From an uncultured Ruminococcus sp. (GTDB lineage Bacteria; Bacillota; Clostridia; Oscillospirales; CAG-272), in the NCBI GenBank assembly GCA_902765885.1, contig CACXBN010000139.1, positions 1-5,990 on the forward strand: a stretch of 5,990 nt of DNA, in the 5' to 3' direction. A program made the translations under genes and the position numbers. Below, one piece after another: positions 1-5,718 of the stretch. Position 1 is the first letter of the stretch; each line of letters opens with the position of its first letter. Under the pieces are notes generated by a model, which was not told the DNA's origin, ran no database searches, and saw nothing but the letters and a program-made list of their open reading frames with translations.

Positions 1-70
1 GATAATTGAGTTCATCTACCAGTGCCTGAAATCCCTCGGTCGTGTATTTGATGGATTTGCTGCTGTCCAT
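1..70 (-). CDS. Probable GreA-family transcription elongation factor, N-terminal fragment
   Basis: Only the first 23 codons are present; the gene runs off the left edge. The ATG at 68-70 is preceded by a good ribosome binding site (AGAAGGGA on the minus strand, 81-88, 10 bases away). The visible peptide includes the stretch IKYTTEGFQALVDELN, which resembles the start of the GreA/GreB coiled-coil domain, where a T-x-E-G-[YF]-x-x-L-x-x-E-L pattern is typical. If correct, the protein binds the RNA polymerase secondary channel and stimulates transcript cleavage in backtracked complexes. It begins 43 bases after the S41 peptidase stop, with no clear terminator between, so it may be co-transcribed. 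So little sequence is visible that the family call is tentative; another small coiled-coil protein is possible. Confidence 0.5.
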   Translation of the reverse strand, partial: MDSSKSIKYTTEGFQALVDELNY

Positions 71-80
71 AATATATTAT

Positions 81-88
81 TCCCTTCT
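81..88 (-). promoter_or_regulatory. Ribosome binding site of the GreA-like gene
   Basis: AGAAGGGA on the minus strand, 10 bases upstream of the ATG at 70. It supports this ATG as the real start of a gene of which only a fragment is visible. Confidence 0.6.
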
Positions 89-113
89 GTCGTAAATTTA
101 TGTGATTTTGGTT

Positions 114-1442
114 TTATTCGTAAAGAGTAGCTACAGCGGCTGCAAGCTGATTGTCCTGCTCGTCCGTGATCTTGTAGAAACTGATGTCAAGGAGTTCTTC
201 ATCAAGTTCAATCTCAACATCGGGCACTATTCCTATGCCGTGATAGTTGTCTGAGAACGGAGGATTGTACATCCTTGTCGTTATCATGAGCGCGCTGCCG
301 TCGGAGAGCTGCATCGTTGTCTGCATGCATCCCTTTCCGAACGTTGTCGTACCCACGACTTTGCCTTTCTCGTAATCTCTCATCGCCGATGTGAAGAGTT
401 CGGCAGCCGAAGCTGTGCTTCCATTGACAAGGATCGCCATGGGCGCGTCGATCTCATTTCTGTCAGAATAATATGCATCGACCTGGTTTCCGTCTTTGTC
501 CATTATTCTCACAACAGGTCCGTACGGAAGAAGAGTGTCAAGGACCGTGCATATTGAGTTAAGCTCTCCTCCCGGATTGTATCTGAGGTCGAATACGTAT
601 TTATCGCATCCTGCTTTTTTGAGTGAATCGAGTGCTTCGTTAAACTGAGCCGGTGTTTTTGCGTCAAATCCCGTGATCCTTATAACGCCGACTGTCTTGT
701 CGGGCTCATATACATGATACATTACGGTGATCTCTTCGACTTTTCTGCGGATTATCCTGAAATCGACTTTTTCGGAATAGTCCTTGCCTCTCAGAACCGA
801 GAAAACAGCTTCCGATCCCTCAGGTCCCCTGAGCTTTGATATAGTCGTATAGTATCCGAGATCTTCAACATATTCAAGATCTTCACCCTCGCCGACGGTA
901 TAAATAAGGTCTCCGGGCTTGATTCCCGCTTCAAGTGCAGGTGAATCCGGAAGAACGTTGAGAATCTCTATGAGACCATAGTCGGGATTGAATATTACAT
1001 TCACGCCGATGCCCGAAAATTCGGCACTATAGTCCTCCATGAGCTCTTTAAACTCTTCGGCAGTGTAGTAGCCGCCGAATGTGTCGCCCGCTCCCTCCAC
1101 ATATGCGTCGAGAATTCTTTTCATCAGGACTTCGTCATCTATGTCCCACACAAAATTTTCTCTATACAGCTCATCAATGACCCTGAGCTTCAGAAAGAGC
1201 TTTTTGAGAAAGTCTGAATCCCCGGCAGCGGAATCGGTCCATTCCTGCTGATTCTGTCCGTCCTGGGGATCAGTGGTTCCGGTATCGGCCGGGATCTCTG
1301 CTCCTGTGTCCTGTTCAGACATCACTTCGAGAAGCTTTTTATCGTATCTGTTCTTCTGAAGCACGAATGTCACCATGAATGTGGCTGCGATACACAAGAG
1401 CATCAATATGATTGCGAGTACAACGGATATTTTCTTGTTCAT
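114..1442 (-). CDS. S41 family carboxyl-terminal processing protease (CtpA/CtpB-like), membrane anchored
   Basis: This 442-residue serine protease belongs to the tail-specific/C-terminal processing family and should act outside the membrane. Residues 1-30 form a hydrophobic signal anchor (MNKKISVVLAIILMLL...). Residues 45-75 are a low-complexity Asp/Thr/Gln/Gly linker. Residues 76-140 match the family's N-terminal helical region. A PDZ domain spans about 144-220 (GIGVNV, then SPALEAGIKPGDLI). The protease core follows: DLRYNPGG at 285-292, nucleophile Ser345 in NGSTASAAEL, and general base Lys370 with Gln374 in FGKGCMQ. The Ser-Lys-Gln set is complete, so it is probably active. The length is normal for CtpA/CtpB. 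It follows the M23 gene but probably has its own promoter. Relatives cut cell-wall hydrolases or sporulation factors; the substrate here is unknown. The ATG at 1442 has a poor ribosome binding site (TCAAGAAAAA), so the true start is uncertain. Confidence 0.93.
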   Translation of the reverse strand: MNKKISVVLAIILMLLCIAATFMVTFVLQKNRYDKKLLEVMSEQDTGAEIPADTGTTDPQDGQNQQEWTDSAAGDSDFLKKLFLKLRVIDELYRENFVWDIDDEVLMKRILDAYVEGAGDTFGGYYTAEEFKELMEDYSAEFSGIGVNVIFNPDYGLIEILNVLPDSPALEAGIKPGDLIYTVGEGEDLEYVEDLGYYTTISKLRGPEGSEAVFSVLRGKDYSEKVDFRIIRRKVEEITVMYHVYEPDKTVGVIRITGFDAKTPAQFNEALDSLKKAGCDKYVFDLRYNPGGELNSICTVLDTLLPYGPVVRIMDKDGNQVDAYYSDRNEIDAPMAILVNGSTASAAELFTSAMRDYEKGKVVGTTTFGKGCMQTTMQLSDGSALMITTRMYNPPFSDNYHGIGIVPDVEIELDEELLDISFYKITDEQDNQLAAAVATLYE

Positions 1443-1491
1443 TTTTTCTTGACGCCGGCAAATATTGAGCCGAAACGGCAGCTGACGTCCA

Positions 1492-1498
1492 CTCCTTT
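1492..1498 (-). promoter_or_regulatory. Strong Shine-Dalgarno-like site far upstream of the S41 ATG
   Basis: AAAGGAG on the minus strand lies 49 bases upstream of the ATG at 1442, too far to serve it directly. A CTG at 1479-1481, in frame with the S41 gene, lies 10 bases after it and would add 13 residues rich in Arg and Lys. A GTG at 1490-1492 overlaps the site itself and opens a 17-codon frame whose TGA overlaps the S41 start (ATGA). Its role is not settled. Confidence 0.3.
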
Positions 1499-1528
1499 CG
1501 TGTGAAGTGTATATACAACTGTGAATTG

Positions 1529-1557
1529 TTTATATAGCCAGGTTTTTCCCCTGACAT
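1529..1557 (-). promoter_or_regulatory. Candidate sigma-A promoter for the S41 peptidase gene
   Basis: On the minus strand, ATGTCA (1552-1557, 4 of 6 matches to TTGACA) is followed after exactly 17 bases by TATAAA (1529-1534, 5 of 6 matches to TATAAT). Transcription would start near 1522 and give a leader of about 80 bases. It lies just downstream of the inverted repeat at 1564-1588, as expected if the S41 gene forms its own transcription unit. Prediction from sequence only. Confidence 0.4.
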
Positions 1558-1563
1558 GTTTAT

Positions 1564-1588
1564 GACCGGTCTTAATAAAAGACCGGTC
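1564..1588. terminator. Inverted repeat from two GACCGGTC palindromes; possible terminator after the M23 gene
   Basis: Ten-base arms (1564-1573 and 1579-1588) pair perfectly around a five-base loop, AATAA on the plus strand. Each arm contains the self-complementary octamer GACCGGTC. It lies 41 bases past the M23 stop, where a terminator or attenuator would be expected. However, the minus-strand RNA continues ATAAACATG without a U-run, whereas the plus-strand side continues TCTTTTCTT. It could therefore be a weak or attenuating terminator on the minus strand, a transcript-end stabiliser, or a protein-binding site. Confidence 0.45.
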
Positions 1589-1629
1589 TCTTTTCTTGAA
1601 TATATTGCGATTTGGGATTTTGTGTCAAA

Positions 1630-2802
1630 TTACGGGAAGTAAAGGTATCCGCGTGGGTCCACGTCTTCTCCGTTTATACGGACTTCGAAGTGGAGGTGAT
1701 ATCCGCTCGTGTTACCGGTGAGTCCGACATATCCGAGGAGCTGACCTGCCTGGACATATTCGCCTTCCTGTACCACAGACTCTCTCATATGAGCATAGAG
1801 CGTCGATATTCCGCCGCCGTGGTCAACGAGAACGTAGTTGCCGTAACTGTAATGGAACTGAGCTCTGAGGACCGTGCCTGCATTGTATGAGTAAATGGGT
1901 GTGTCAGCCGCACATGCAAGGTCTATTCCGTAATGCTTGTCCGGATATCCCCACAGATCTCTCCAGCCCCATTCGGATGAAACATAATAGTACACTCCGG
2001 GCTCGAGCGGCCATCCGCCGACTCCGCCGACGTACTGAGACTGGCTTCTTCTCTGAAGTTCCGCGAGATATTCTTCAAGTTCAGCGTTGAGTTCGTTGTT
2101 CAGCTGGCTGTAGTACTCATATGTGGATGCGGCAGTTGCCTCATCCGAATACAGGGAATTGAGAAGTTCGAGTTTTTCGTCGTATGCGGCTTTGTTTTCC
2201 TTGATTACATTCTCGTATGTCGAAACCCTGTCTATCTGGATGGTTTCCGAGTCACTGAGTCTCTGCTCGAGGATTTCAAGTTCCGCCTTGTCCTTCTCAA
2301 GCTGGTCTATGACATTGTTGTCATATTCCATGATGGCGCTGACCCTGTCCCACCTGGTCATCAGATCGAAAAGATTTTCCGATCCGAGGATAAGAGAGAG
2401 ATAATCGACTTTTTGCTCAGTCTGTGTCTGGGCCATTCTTTCGAGAAAAGCCGAAAACTGCTTATCGATCCTGCCCTGGACATCGTCTATCTGCGCCTTT
2501 GTATTCTTTATCTGATCCGTAATACTGTTAAGCTGTTCCTCGGCGAGTTTCTTGAGGTCGTCATTGTATTTGATGATCTCGTCATATTTGGAAATCTGGG
2601 TCCATGCATCCGATTCCTGATTTCTTATCTGCTCGAGTTCCTGCTTTGCCTGTTCTATCTGCCACTGAACGTTGGCTATCTGCTGTTCAAGCGACTGAAC
2701 ATTGGCGTCGGTGTATTCTGCGTTCTGACCGACAAATGCCGTAGCCACAAACATCACAGCGGCAATGAGAACAAGAACAGTTCTTTTGATTGCTTTTTTC
2801 AT
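1630..2802 (-). CDS. Secreted coiled-coil murein hydrolase with LytM/M23 endopeptidase domain (EnvC-like, FtsEX partner)
   Basis: This 390-residue exported protein probably cuts peptidoglycan peptide bonds at the division site or sidewall under FtsEX control. Residues 1-25 are a signal peptide (MKKAIKRTVLVLIAAVMFVA). Residues 33-125 and 160-255 are long Gln/Glu/Lys-rich coiled coils. Between them the stretch ILGSENLFDLMTRWDRV resembles the hairpin region of the EnvC, PcsB and CwlO coiled coils. Residues 264-390 are a LytM/M23 domain with His290 and Asp294 (HYGID), His338 (YAHM) and His369/His371 (HLHF). The zinc ligands and catalytic histidines are intact, unlike degenerate Gram-negative EnvC. 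I chose the ATG at 2802 because GAAGGAA (2808-2814) precedes it and a signal peptide follows. The in-frame GTG at 2835 overlaps the ftsX stop but lacks a site and would bury the signal peptide. The gap to ftsX is 29 bases, so they are probably co-transcribed. Confidence 0.93.
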   Translation of the reverse strand: MKKAIKRTVLVLIAAVMFVATAFVGQNAEYTDANVQSLEQQIANVQWQIEQAKQELEQIRNQESDAWTQISKYDEIIKYNDDLKKLAEEQLNSITDQIKNTKAQIDDVQGRIDKQFSAFLERMAQTQTEQKVDYLSLILGSENLFDLMTRWDRVSAIMEYDNNVIDQLEKDKAELEILEQRLSDSETIQIDRVSTYENVIKENKAAYDEKLELLNSLYSDEATAASTYEYYSQLNNELNAELEEYLAELQRRSQSQYVGGVGGWPLEPGVYYYVSSEWGWRDLWGYPDKHYGIDLACAADTPIYSYNAGTVLRAQFHYSYGNYVLVDHGGGISTLYAHMRESVVQEGEYVQAGQLLGYVGLTGNTSGYHLHFEVRINGEDVDPRGYLYFP

Positions 2803-2807
2803 TATGA

Positions 2808-2814
2808 TTCCTTC
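2808..2814 (-). promoter_or_regulatory. Ribosome binding site deciding the M23 peptidase start
   Basis: GAAGGAA on the minus strand, five bases before the ATG at 2802. It decides for this start over the in-frame GTG at 2835, which has no such site. Confidence 0.75.
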
Positions 2815-2831
2815 GGGATCTTCCCTTAAAG

Positions 2832-3740
2832 TCACTGCTTCAGATATCTTCCGAGCGATATCACGCTTCCGATGATGCCGGTAACGATTCCGACACCGAG
2901 AAATCCGAAGAGGACATACAGCTTGATGTCGTCAAATGGATATACGGATATGATCTGGCCTATCTCCGAGTCGACCATTTTCGTAACGTATGAATATACA
3001 TACATTTCTATGAAATATCCGATTACCGAAGACACGAGACCGATTATAATACCTTCGATTATGAAAGGCAGTGATATGAAGGTGCCCGTGGCGCCGACAT
3101 ACCTCATTATGCTTATCTCGTTTCTGCGGGAGAAGACCGACAGCTTTATCGTATTGATGATGATGAACACGCTCACCACGCCGAGAACGACGAGGAACCA
3201 CACGAATATCACCATGACACCGCTTTTCATATTTTCGATAGAGGTCGCAAGTTCGAGCCTGTTGTTGACCTTTACGATACCGTCGATCTGCCTTATCTGA
3301 TAGTCAAGTTCGGATACCTTTGCATTGTCGACATAAGTAATGTCGAATTCATCATACAGAGGGTTGTTTTCGTCAGTCACGTCGTCATATGTACCGGGGC
3401 TCTGCTCCTTCATCTGCTGAAGCGCTTCGGCCTTTGTCACCCTTACGACACCCGTGACATTTCCGTTCTCATCTTTCTCGATATTGTCAAGTTTGATGAG
3501 CTTTTCGTATATTTCATTTACCTTTTCCTCGCTTGCGCTTCTGTCGCAGAACACGACGATCTGTTTCATAACGCCGATCGATTCAAGGTTTTTGTCGATA
3601 TTCACGACGAGCAGAGCGAATCCGCCTGTCACGACGAGGAGGCTGAGAAGAACGGCAATAGACGCAAAAGTCATAACTCCGTTTCTCACCATGGAAAGGA
3701 AGGCCTCTTTTATGAAGTAGAAAATATTATACCTTCTCAC
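2832..3740 (-). CDS. ftsX: Cell division ABC transporter-like membrane subunit FtsX
   Basis: FtsX is the integral membrane partner of FtsE. It does not transport a solute but relays the ATPase cycle through its outer loop to a peptidoglycan hydrolase. The 302-residue protein has the family layout: a cytoplasmic start (MRRYNIFYFIKEAF), TM1 at about 22-46, a large extracellular domain at 47-173, then TM2 (174-198), TM3 (222-248) and TM4 (273-296). The RRNEISIMRYVGAT segment after TM2 (205-218) is the typical FtsX cytoplasmic loop. I chose the GTG at 3740 because GGAGG (3749-3753) lies eight bases upstream and the result matches the usual FtsX N-terminus. The frame is open further upstream, but that would add 18 atypical residues inside ftsE. 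It overlaps ftsE by 14 bases, which suggests translational coupling. The following M23 gene is its likely partner. Confidence 0.96.
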   Translation of the reverse strand: MRRYNIFYFIKEAFLSMVRNGVMTFASIAVLLSLLVVTGGFALLVVNIDKNLESIGVMKQIVVFCDRSASEEKVNEIYEKLIKLDNIEKDENGNVTGVVRVTKAEALQQMKEQSPGTYDDVTDENNPLYDEFDITYVDNAKVSELDYQIRQIDGIVKVNNRLELATSIENMKSGVMVIFVWFLVVLGVVSVFIIINTIKLSVFSRRNEISIMRYVGATGTFISLPFIIEGIIIGLVSSVIGYFIEMYVYSYVTKMVDSEIGQIISVYPFDDIKLYVLFGFLGVGIVTGIIGSVISLGRYLKQ

Positions 3741-4413
3741 TGAACATGCCTCCGATCCTGTCTTCCACGATAAGTCCGTCCCTGAGGCTGACAACTCTCT
3801 GCTGATAGTAGTCGACCAGGTTCTTTTCGTGTGTAACGACTATTACGGTCTTGCCCAGCTTGTTTATCTTCAGAAGAAGATTCATGATTTCAAGGGACAT
3901 CTTGGGGTCGATGTTTCCGGTAGGCTCGTCTGCGATTATGACCTGCGGGTTGTTGGCAAGAGCCCTTGCAAGAGCGACTCTCTGCTGTTCGCCTCCGGAG
4001 ATCTCATTCGGATACGAGTCCTGTTTTCCTGCCAGGTTCACGGTATTCAAAATTGCGGGAACGCGGCGGCGGATCTTCTTGCGGGGAGTTCCCACCACTT
4101 CCATTGCGAAAGCTACATTCTCGTATACTGTTTTCTTCGGGAAAAGCCTGAAGTCCTGGAACACTACCCCGAGCTCACGCCTGTAGAAAGGCACTTTGAA
4201 ATTGGAAAGCTTTGAAAGGTCATAGTCTCCGACCAGAAGCTCTCCTGAGCTGATTCTTTCCTCTCTCAGAAGAAGTTTCATCAAAGTTGTCTTTCCGGCT
4301 CCGGAATGGCCGACGATAAATACGAACTCACCGTCATCGATATGGAGGTTTATCCCCTTCAGAGCCATCGTTCCGTGCGGATAGGCTTTTTTTACATTTC
4401 TGAATTCTATCAT
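3727..4413 (-). CDS. ftsE: Cell division ATP-binding protein FtsE
   Basis: FtsE is the cytoplasmic ATPase of the FtsEX complex; ATP binding and hydrolysis drive FtsX to activate a cell-wall hydrolase outside. All ABC ATPase motifs are present in the 228 residues: Walker A GHSGAGKTT (35-43), Q-loop Gln86 (VFQDFRL), signature SGGEQQR (139-145), Walker B VIIADE with catalytic Glu163, D-loop GNIDP, and the switch histidine His195 (VVTHE). The length is normal and the start motif MIEFRNVKKAYPHG is typical of the family. The ATG at 4413 has AAAAGGA (4421-4427) seven bases upstream. The 3' end overlaps ftsX. The gap of 108 bases to the preceding regulator gene contains a nested inverted repeat and a weak possible promoter, so ftsE may start its own transcript or be reached by read-through. 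Confidence 0.97.
   Translation of the reverse strand: MIEFRNVKKAYPHGTMALKGINLHIDDGEFVFIVGHSGAGKTTLMKLLLREERISSGELLVGDYDLSKLSNFKVPFYRRELGVVFQDFRLFPKKTVYENVAFAMEVVGTPRKKIRRRVPAILNTVNLAGKQDSYPNEISGGEQQRVALARALANNPQVIIADEPTGNIDPKMSLEIMNLLLKINKLGKTVIVVTHEKNLVDYYQQRVVSLRDGLIVEDRIGGMFSEKV
3749..3753 (-). promoter_or_regulatory. Ribosome binding site of ftsX, inside the end of ftsE
   Basis: GGAGG on the minus strand, eight bases before the GTG at 3740. It lies within the last codons of ftsE and decides the non-ATG start of ftsX. Confidence 0.8.
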
Positions 4414-4457
4414 GTCTTTATCCTTTTTAAAGCGGCTGAAAAACAGTCGTGAAAAAC

Positions 4458-4485
4458 ACTATAGGGACCATATCTCGGATCCCGA
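4458..4485 (-). promoter_or_regulatory. Weak candidate promoter for ftsE-ftsX-M23
   Basis: TATAGT on the minus strand (4458-4463) matches five of six bases of the -10 consensus. The only -35 candidate at suitable spacing is TCGGGA (4480-4485, 16-base spacer, 3 of 6 matches). It sits inside the inverted repeat described separately. This is the best promoter-like site I see before ftsE, but it is weak, and transcription could instead continue from the regulator gene. Confidence 0.22.
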
Positions 4486-4498
4486 TGGTATAAGTCCC
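4464..4498 (-). terminator. Nested inverted repeat between the regulator gene and ftsE; possible weak terminator or attenuator
   Basis: Outer arms GGGAC (4464-4468) and GTCCC (4494-4498) pair, and inner arms TCGG (4475-4478) and CCGA (4482-4485) pair around a three-base loop; CCAT and ATGG in between can extend the inner stem. On the minus strand a run of five T (4452-4456) follows seven bases after the outer stem. The internal bulges and the distance to the T-run make it a poor classical terminator, so partial termination or a regulatory fold is as likely. Confidence 0.3.
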
Positions 4499-4521
4499 CG
4501 TGTGGTTGCTATCGTGTCTGA

Positions 4522-5604
4522 TCAATAATGGCTTCTCGTGTTCAGGTATCTCTTGACCATCAGAGCAACTTTGAATGTGATCGCATGATCGAATTCTCTG
4601 AGGTCGAGTCCTGTGAGCTTGCGGATCTTTTCAAGTCTGTAAACGAGTGTGTTTCTGTGCACGAACAGTTTTCTCGATGTTTCAGAAACATTGAGGTTGT
4701 TCTCGAAGAAGCACTGAATTGTCATGAGTGTTTCCTTGTCGAGAGATTCGAGAGAGCCGTTCTTGAAGACTTCCTGGAGGAACATCTCGCAGAGTGTGAT
4801 CGGAAGCTGATAAATGAGACGGCCTATGCCAAGATTCTCATAGCTGATTATGGTCTTGTCGCTGTCGAATACCTTTCCGACTTCCAGAGCGACCTGTGCT
4901 TCCTTGTATGATTTTGCAAGATCCTTTATGTTGTCAACGATGGTTCCGATGCCTATTGAGACATTGACATAATACTCTGCGCTGATGGTATCGGAAATAT
5001 TTTTTGCAATCTTCTCGATATCCTTGTTTTCCGCACCTGAAGCGACTTCCTTCACGAGAACTATATCCTGTTCTCCGACGGAAATGACGTAGTCCCTGTT
5101 CTTGTCAGGGAAAAGGGTCTGTATCATTTCAAACGCAAGTATCTCTGTTTTTGCGTGGAACTTTATGAGGAATACCACACGGCATTCTTCGGCGTTGAAT
5201 CTGAGTTCCTTTGACTTGATATATATGTCGCTCGGAAGAATATTGTCGAGAATTATGTTCTTTATGAATGAGCTCTTGTCGTATTTCTCATCATAAAGGT
5301 TTTTCATATTGAGAAGGGATATCGCAAGGATCGTTGCTGTTTTCGCAGCCTCATTGTCTTCTCCCTCAACAAATACCACATATTCCCATTTGGCTATAGT
5401 GCCGATCGGTTTGTATGTATATCCGTTCGAAACGACAGCATCGGTAGCATATGCCATCTCATCGCGGACATTCTGTCTGACTTCACCGATCTTGCCAAGT
5501 TCGCTGCATGCTATAACAACTCCCTTGTCGTCTATAACGCCTATAACTCTGTCAACTGCTTCACGCATCTGGTGTATAACACCCTGAAAAAGACGATTTG
5601 ACAT
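4522..5604 (-). CDS. CdaR/PucR-type transcriptional regulator (GGDEF-like middle, C-terminal HTH)
   Basis: This 360-residue cytoplasmic regulator has no membrane segment. Residues 1-120 form a sensor-like region; VIDDKGVVIACSELGKIGE resembles the start of the sugar-diacid recognition domain of CdaR, but the rest is divergent, so the ligand is unknown. Residues 125-260 look like the degenerate GGDEF-like domain of this family (VNVSIGIGTIVDNIKDLAKSY), without a cyclase active site. Residues 290-352 are the PucR/CdaR C-terminal helix-turn-helix: NVSETSRKLFVHRNTLVYRL, then RKLTGLDLREFDH. The length is typical. The ATG at 5604 has GAAAGGTG (5612-5619) seven bases upstream; another ATG at 5609 is out of frame. 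A good promoter lies 80-110 bases upstream. Being next to ftsE suggests, but does not prove, a role in controlling the division genes or responding to cell-wall state. Confidence 0.88.
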   Translation of the reverse strand: MSNRLFQGVIHQMREAVDRVIGVIDDKGVVIACSELGKIGEVRQNVRDEMAYATDAVVSNGYTYKPIGTIAKWEYVVFVEGEDNEAAKTATILAISLLNMKNLYDEKYDKSSFIKNIILDNILPSDIYIKSKELRFNAEECRVVFLIKFHAKTEILAFEMIQTLFPDKNRDYVISVGEQDIVLVKEVASGAENKDIEKIAKNISDTISAEYYVNVSIGIGTIVDNIKDLAKSYKEAQVALEVGKVFDSDKTIISYENLGIGRLIYQLPITLCEMFLQEVFKNGSLESLDKETLMTIQCFFENNLNVSETSRKLFVHRNTLVYRLEKIRKLTGLDLREFDHAITFKVALMVKRYLNTRSHY

Positions 5605-5616
5605 ATCATTGCACCT

Positions 5617-5644
5617 TTCGTATCATTTGAATTCGTATGATTTG
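5617..5644. repeat. Two near-identical 13-mers next to the regulator's ribosome binding site
   Basis: TTCGTATCATTTG (5617-5629) and TTCGTATGATTTG (5632-5644) differ at one base and repeat with a 15-base period. The first touches the ribosome binding site (5612-5619), and both lie inside the predicted 5' leader. ATCAT in the first and ATGAT in the second also form a short inverted repeat. It could be an operator for autoregulation or a leader RNA element, or it could be chance. Confidence 0.45.
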
Positions 5645-5645
5645 G

Positions 5646-5681
5646 GCCGCACGCAGCTATAAAATAGCTAATTAATGCGGC
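5646..5681 (-). promoter_or_regulatory. Leader hairpin at the predicted 5' end of the regulator transcript
   Basis: Outer arms GCCGCA (5646-5651) and TGCGGC (5676-5681) and inner arms AGCTAT (5655-5660) and ATAGCT (5664-5669) pair perfectly, with an internal loop and a three-base end loop. With the promoter predicted at 5690-5718, transcription would begin at about 5683, so the hairpin would sit at the extreme 5' end of the mRNA. Such hairpins can protect transcripts or regulate expression. No U-run follows on the minus strand, so it is not a terminator in that direction. Confidence 0.5.
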
Positions 5682-5689
5682 TGTTAGTC

Positions 5690-5718
5690 ATTGTACAATA
5701 TTTTTTGTTAAATATCAA
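5690..5718 (-). promoter_or_regulatory. Sigma-A promoter of the CdaR-like regulator gene
   Basis: On the minus strand, TTGATA (5713-5718, 5 of 6 matches) and TACAAT (5690-5695, 5 of 6 matches) are separated by exactly 17 bases of AT-rich spacer. A-rich sequence upstream of the -35 could act as an UP element. The start would be near 5683, giving a leader of about 79 bases. This is the best promoter match in the window. Confidence 0.65.

Noticed and set aside
1339..1557. 72-codon minus-strand frame across the M23-S41 gap and the S41 start
   Set aside because: It has no ribosome binding site (GACCGGTCATAAAC precedes it), no recognisable protein character, and overlaps the S41 signal anchor in another frame; chance open frame.
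2802..2835. GTG start at 2835 for the M23 peptidase, overlapping the ftsX stop (GTGA)
   Set aside because: No ribosome binding site, and it would put 11 charged residues before a clean signal peptide; the ATG at 2802 has a strong site.
2413..3300. Plus-strand open frames of 138 and 142 codons opposite the M23 and ftsX genes
   Set aside because: They are antisense to well-supported genes and mirror their codon pattern; hydrophobic or Ser/Thr-rich composition is the usual shadow of a coding strand.
3829..4215. Plus-strand open frames of 111 and 128 codons opposite ftsE
   Set aside because: ftsE is unambiguous on the other strand; no domain or ribosome binding site supports these frames.
4528..4911. 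Plus-strand 127-codon frame opposite the regulator gene's 3' end
   Set aside because: Lies opposite the HTH domain and has no supporting features.
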